A DNA stretch of 16,017 nt from an uncultured Bacillota bacterium. GTDB lineage: Bacteria; Bacillota; UBA994; UBA5500. Numbering within the stretch: the first letter of the stretch is position 1; each line of letters starts with the position of its first letter. The translations under genes and the position numbers were made by a program. The stretch lies in assembly GCA_937874815.1 (NCBI GenBank), contig CALNBW010000155.1, positions 1 through 16,017 of the forward strand. The letters are read 5' to 3'. Under the pieces are notes generated by a model. The model had not been told where the DNA came from. It was given only the letters and a program-made list of their open reading frames with translations, and did not search any database. Positions 15,334 through 16,017 of this stretch are shown here, one piece after another.

Positions 15334-15370
15334 GGGCTGCGGGGTGTTAACAGCTAGTACCCCGCAGCCC
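15334..15370. terminator. Bidirectional hairpin terminator between convergent genes
   Basis: A perfect 12-bp stem (GGGCTGCGGGGT at 15334-15345 with ACCCCGCAGCCC at 15359-15370) closes a 13-nt loop. It is followed by TTT on the + strand and by CTCTTTAA on the - strand. It sits between the PrcB_C-repeat gene and the converging hcp gene. The stem is the same as the outer stem of hairpin element copy 1, but the loop is unrelated. The rest of 15254-15384 shows only weak further pairing. Confidence 0.75.
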
Positions 15371-15384
15371 TTTGCGTTTAGGGT

Positions 15385-16017
15385 TTAGCCAAGCATCTTG
15401 GCCATGTCGGTGGCAGCGTCATCAATCAGTTGTAGGTTAAAGTACTTCTGGAGCACGTCGAGCACCCCTGGCGTAATGAACTCGGGAGCCACCGGACCGA
15501 TATGGATATTCTGTATCCCTAAGCTGAATAAGCCCAGTAAGATGGCAACCGCTTTCTGCTCGAACCATGAGAGGACGATGGAGAGCGGTAACTCATTGAC
15601 GCTGCACTCAAAGGCCTCTGCTAGGGCTAGCGCGATTTTCACAGCAGAAATAGAGTTATTGCATTGGCCCAAGTCAATGTAACGCGGAATCTGCGTGCCA
15701 GGCACAGTGCCAAAATCAACATCGTTAAAGCGGAACTTACCGCAAGAAGTGGTAAGGATCACACAGTCTTTTGGCAATGAAGTGGCTAGCTCGCGGTAGT
15801 AGTTGCCGCCTTTACCAGGCCGGTCACAACCAGCAATAGTGAAGAAATGGCGGATCTTCCCTTCCTTAACAGCAGCAATGATCTCTGGGGCGATGCTGAG
15901 CACGGTGCTATGATGGAAGCCTGTCTGCAAAGTAGCATCCGACTCAATATTTACGGCTGGCAGAGCTAAAGCCTTGTCGATGAGCGGGCTAAAGTCATCA
16001 TTCTCGATTTTTTGTAC
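15385..16017 (-). CDS. hcp: Hybrid-cluster protein (hydroxylamine reductase), C-terminal part
   Basis: The - strand frame is open to the right edge, so only the last 210 residues are present. This is the end of Hcp (prismane protein), a cytoplasmic iron-sulfur enzyme of anaerobes that reduces hydroxylamine in vitro and acts as a nitric oxide reductase in nitrosative stress. Ligands of the hybrid cluster are visible: Cys in AGCDRPGK (codon 15826-15828), Cys in TTSCGKFRF (15742-15744), Cys in GQCNNS (15661-15663), and Glu in SWFEQKAVAIL (15559-15561). The tail NIHIGPVAPEFITPGVLDVL is also typical. No lesion is seen. Promoter, start and the N-terminal cysteine motif that would give the class are outside the window. 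It converges on the PrcB_C-repeat gene with a shared terminator hairpin. Confidence 0.93.
   Translation of the reverse strand, partial: VQKIENDDFSPLIDKALALPAVNIESDATLQTGFHHSTVLSIAPEIIAAVKEGKIRHFFTIAGCDRPGKGGNYYRELATSLPKDCVILTTSCGKFRFNDVDFGTVPGTQIPRYIDLGQCNNSISAVKIALALAEAFECSVNELPLSIVLSWFEQKAVAILLGLFSLGIQNIHIGPVAPEFITPGVLDVLQKYFNLQLIDDAATDMAKMLG

Noticed and set aside
15398..15682. + strand open frame opposite hcp
   Set aside because: It is the antisense shadow of a strongly conserved hcp coding region, without a ribosome binding site or recognisable protein features. The same reasoning excludes the many other overlapping frames in the window.

Overview
The window reads as the chromosome of an anaerobic, endospore-forming Gram-positive bacterium, most likely a Clostridia/Peptococcia-type Firmicute. 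The grounds are a GerA/B/C-type spore germination operon, csaB (wall-polymer pyruvylation for SLH-domain S-layer anchoring), the Firmicute families DUF4330 and DUF5693, strong AGGAGG-type ribosome binding sites, and a hybrid-cluster protein gene (hcp) typical of anaerobes. Species cannot be named from the sequence. All genes are on the + strand except hcp at the right edge.

Region 1 (1-7138) is a tightly packed cell-surface polysaccharide operon: partial glycosyltransferase, DUF4330 protein, O-antigen ligase/polymerase-like membrane protein, GT4 glycosyltransferase, DUF5693 membrane protein, csaB and a WecB/TagA/CpsF glycosyltransferase. Five of its six junctions are 4-bp ATGA stop/start overlaps, so translation is probably coupled. 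Together the genes look able to build, polymerise or transfer, and pyruvylate a secondary wall polymer. A PspC-domain membrane protein follows (7198-7713) and ends in a strong intrinsic terminator.

Region 2 (7758-11752) is a three-gene spore germination receptor operon (A, B, C subunits). It appears damaged. The A subunit has an in-frame TGA 48 codons before its natural end. The C subunit has a good ribosome binding site and ATG followed after eight codons by TAA, with the lipoprotein signal peptide continuing in the +1 frame. The operon is bracketed by two copies of a hairpin element with an identical 37-nt core but different, internally complementary stems. I do not recognise this element and consider it the most interesting feature here.

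Region 3 (11836-15253) holds an AEC-family transporter, a DegV fatty-acid-binding protein, and an exported protein with one copper-amine-oxidase-like N-terminal domain followed by three PrcB_C-like repeats. A bidirectional hairpin (15334-15370) separates it from the convergent 3' part of hcp (15385-16017, - strand). The stem of this hairpin matches that of the first repeat element.

No tRNA, rRNA, CRISPR array or transposase gene was seen. There is no gene-free stretch longer than about 230 bases.
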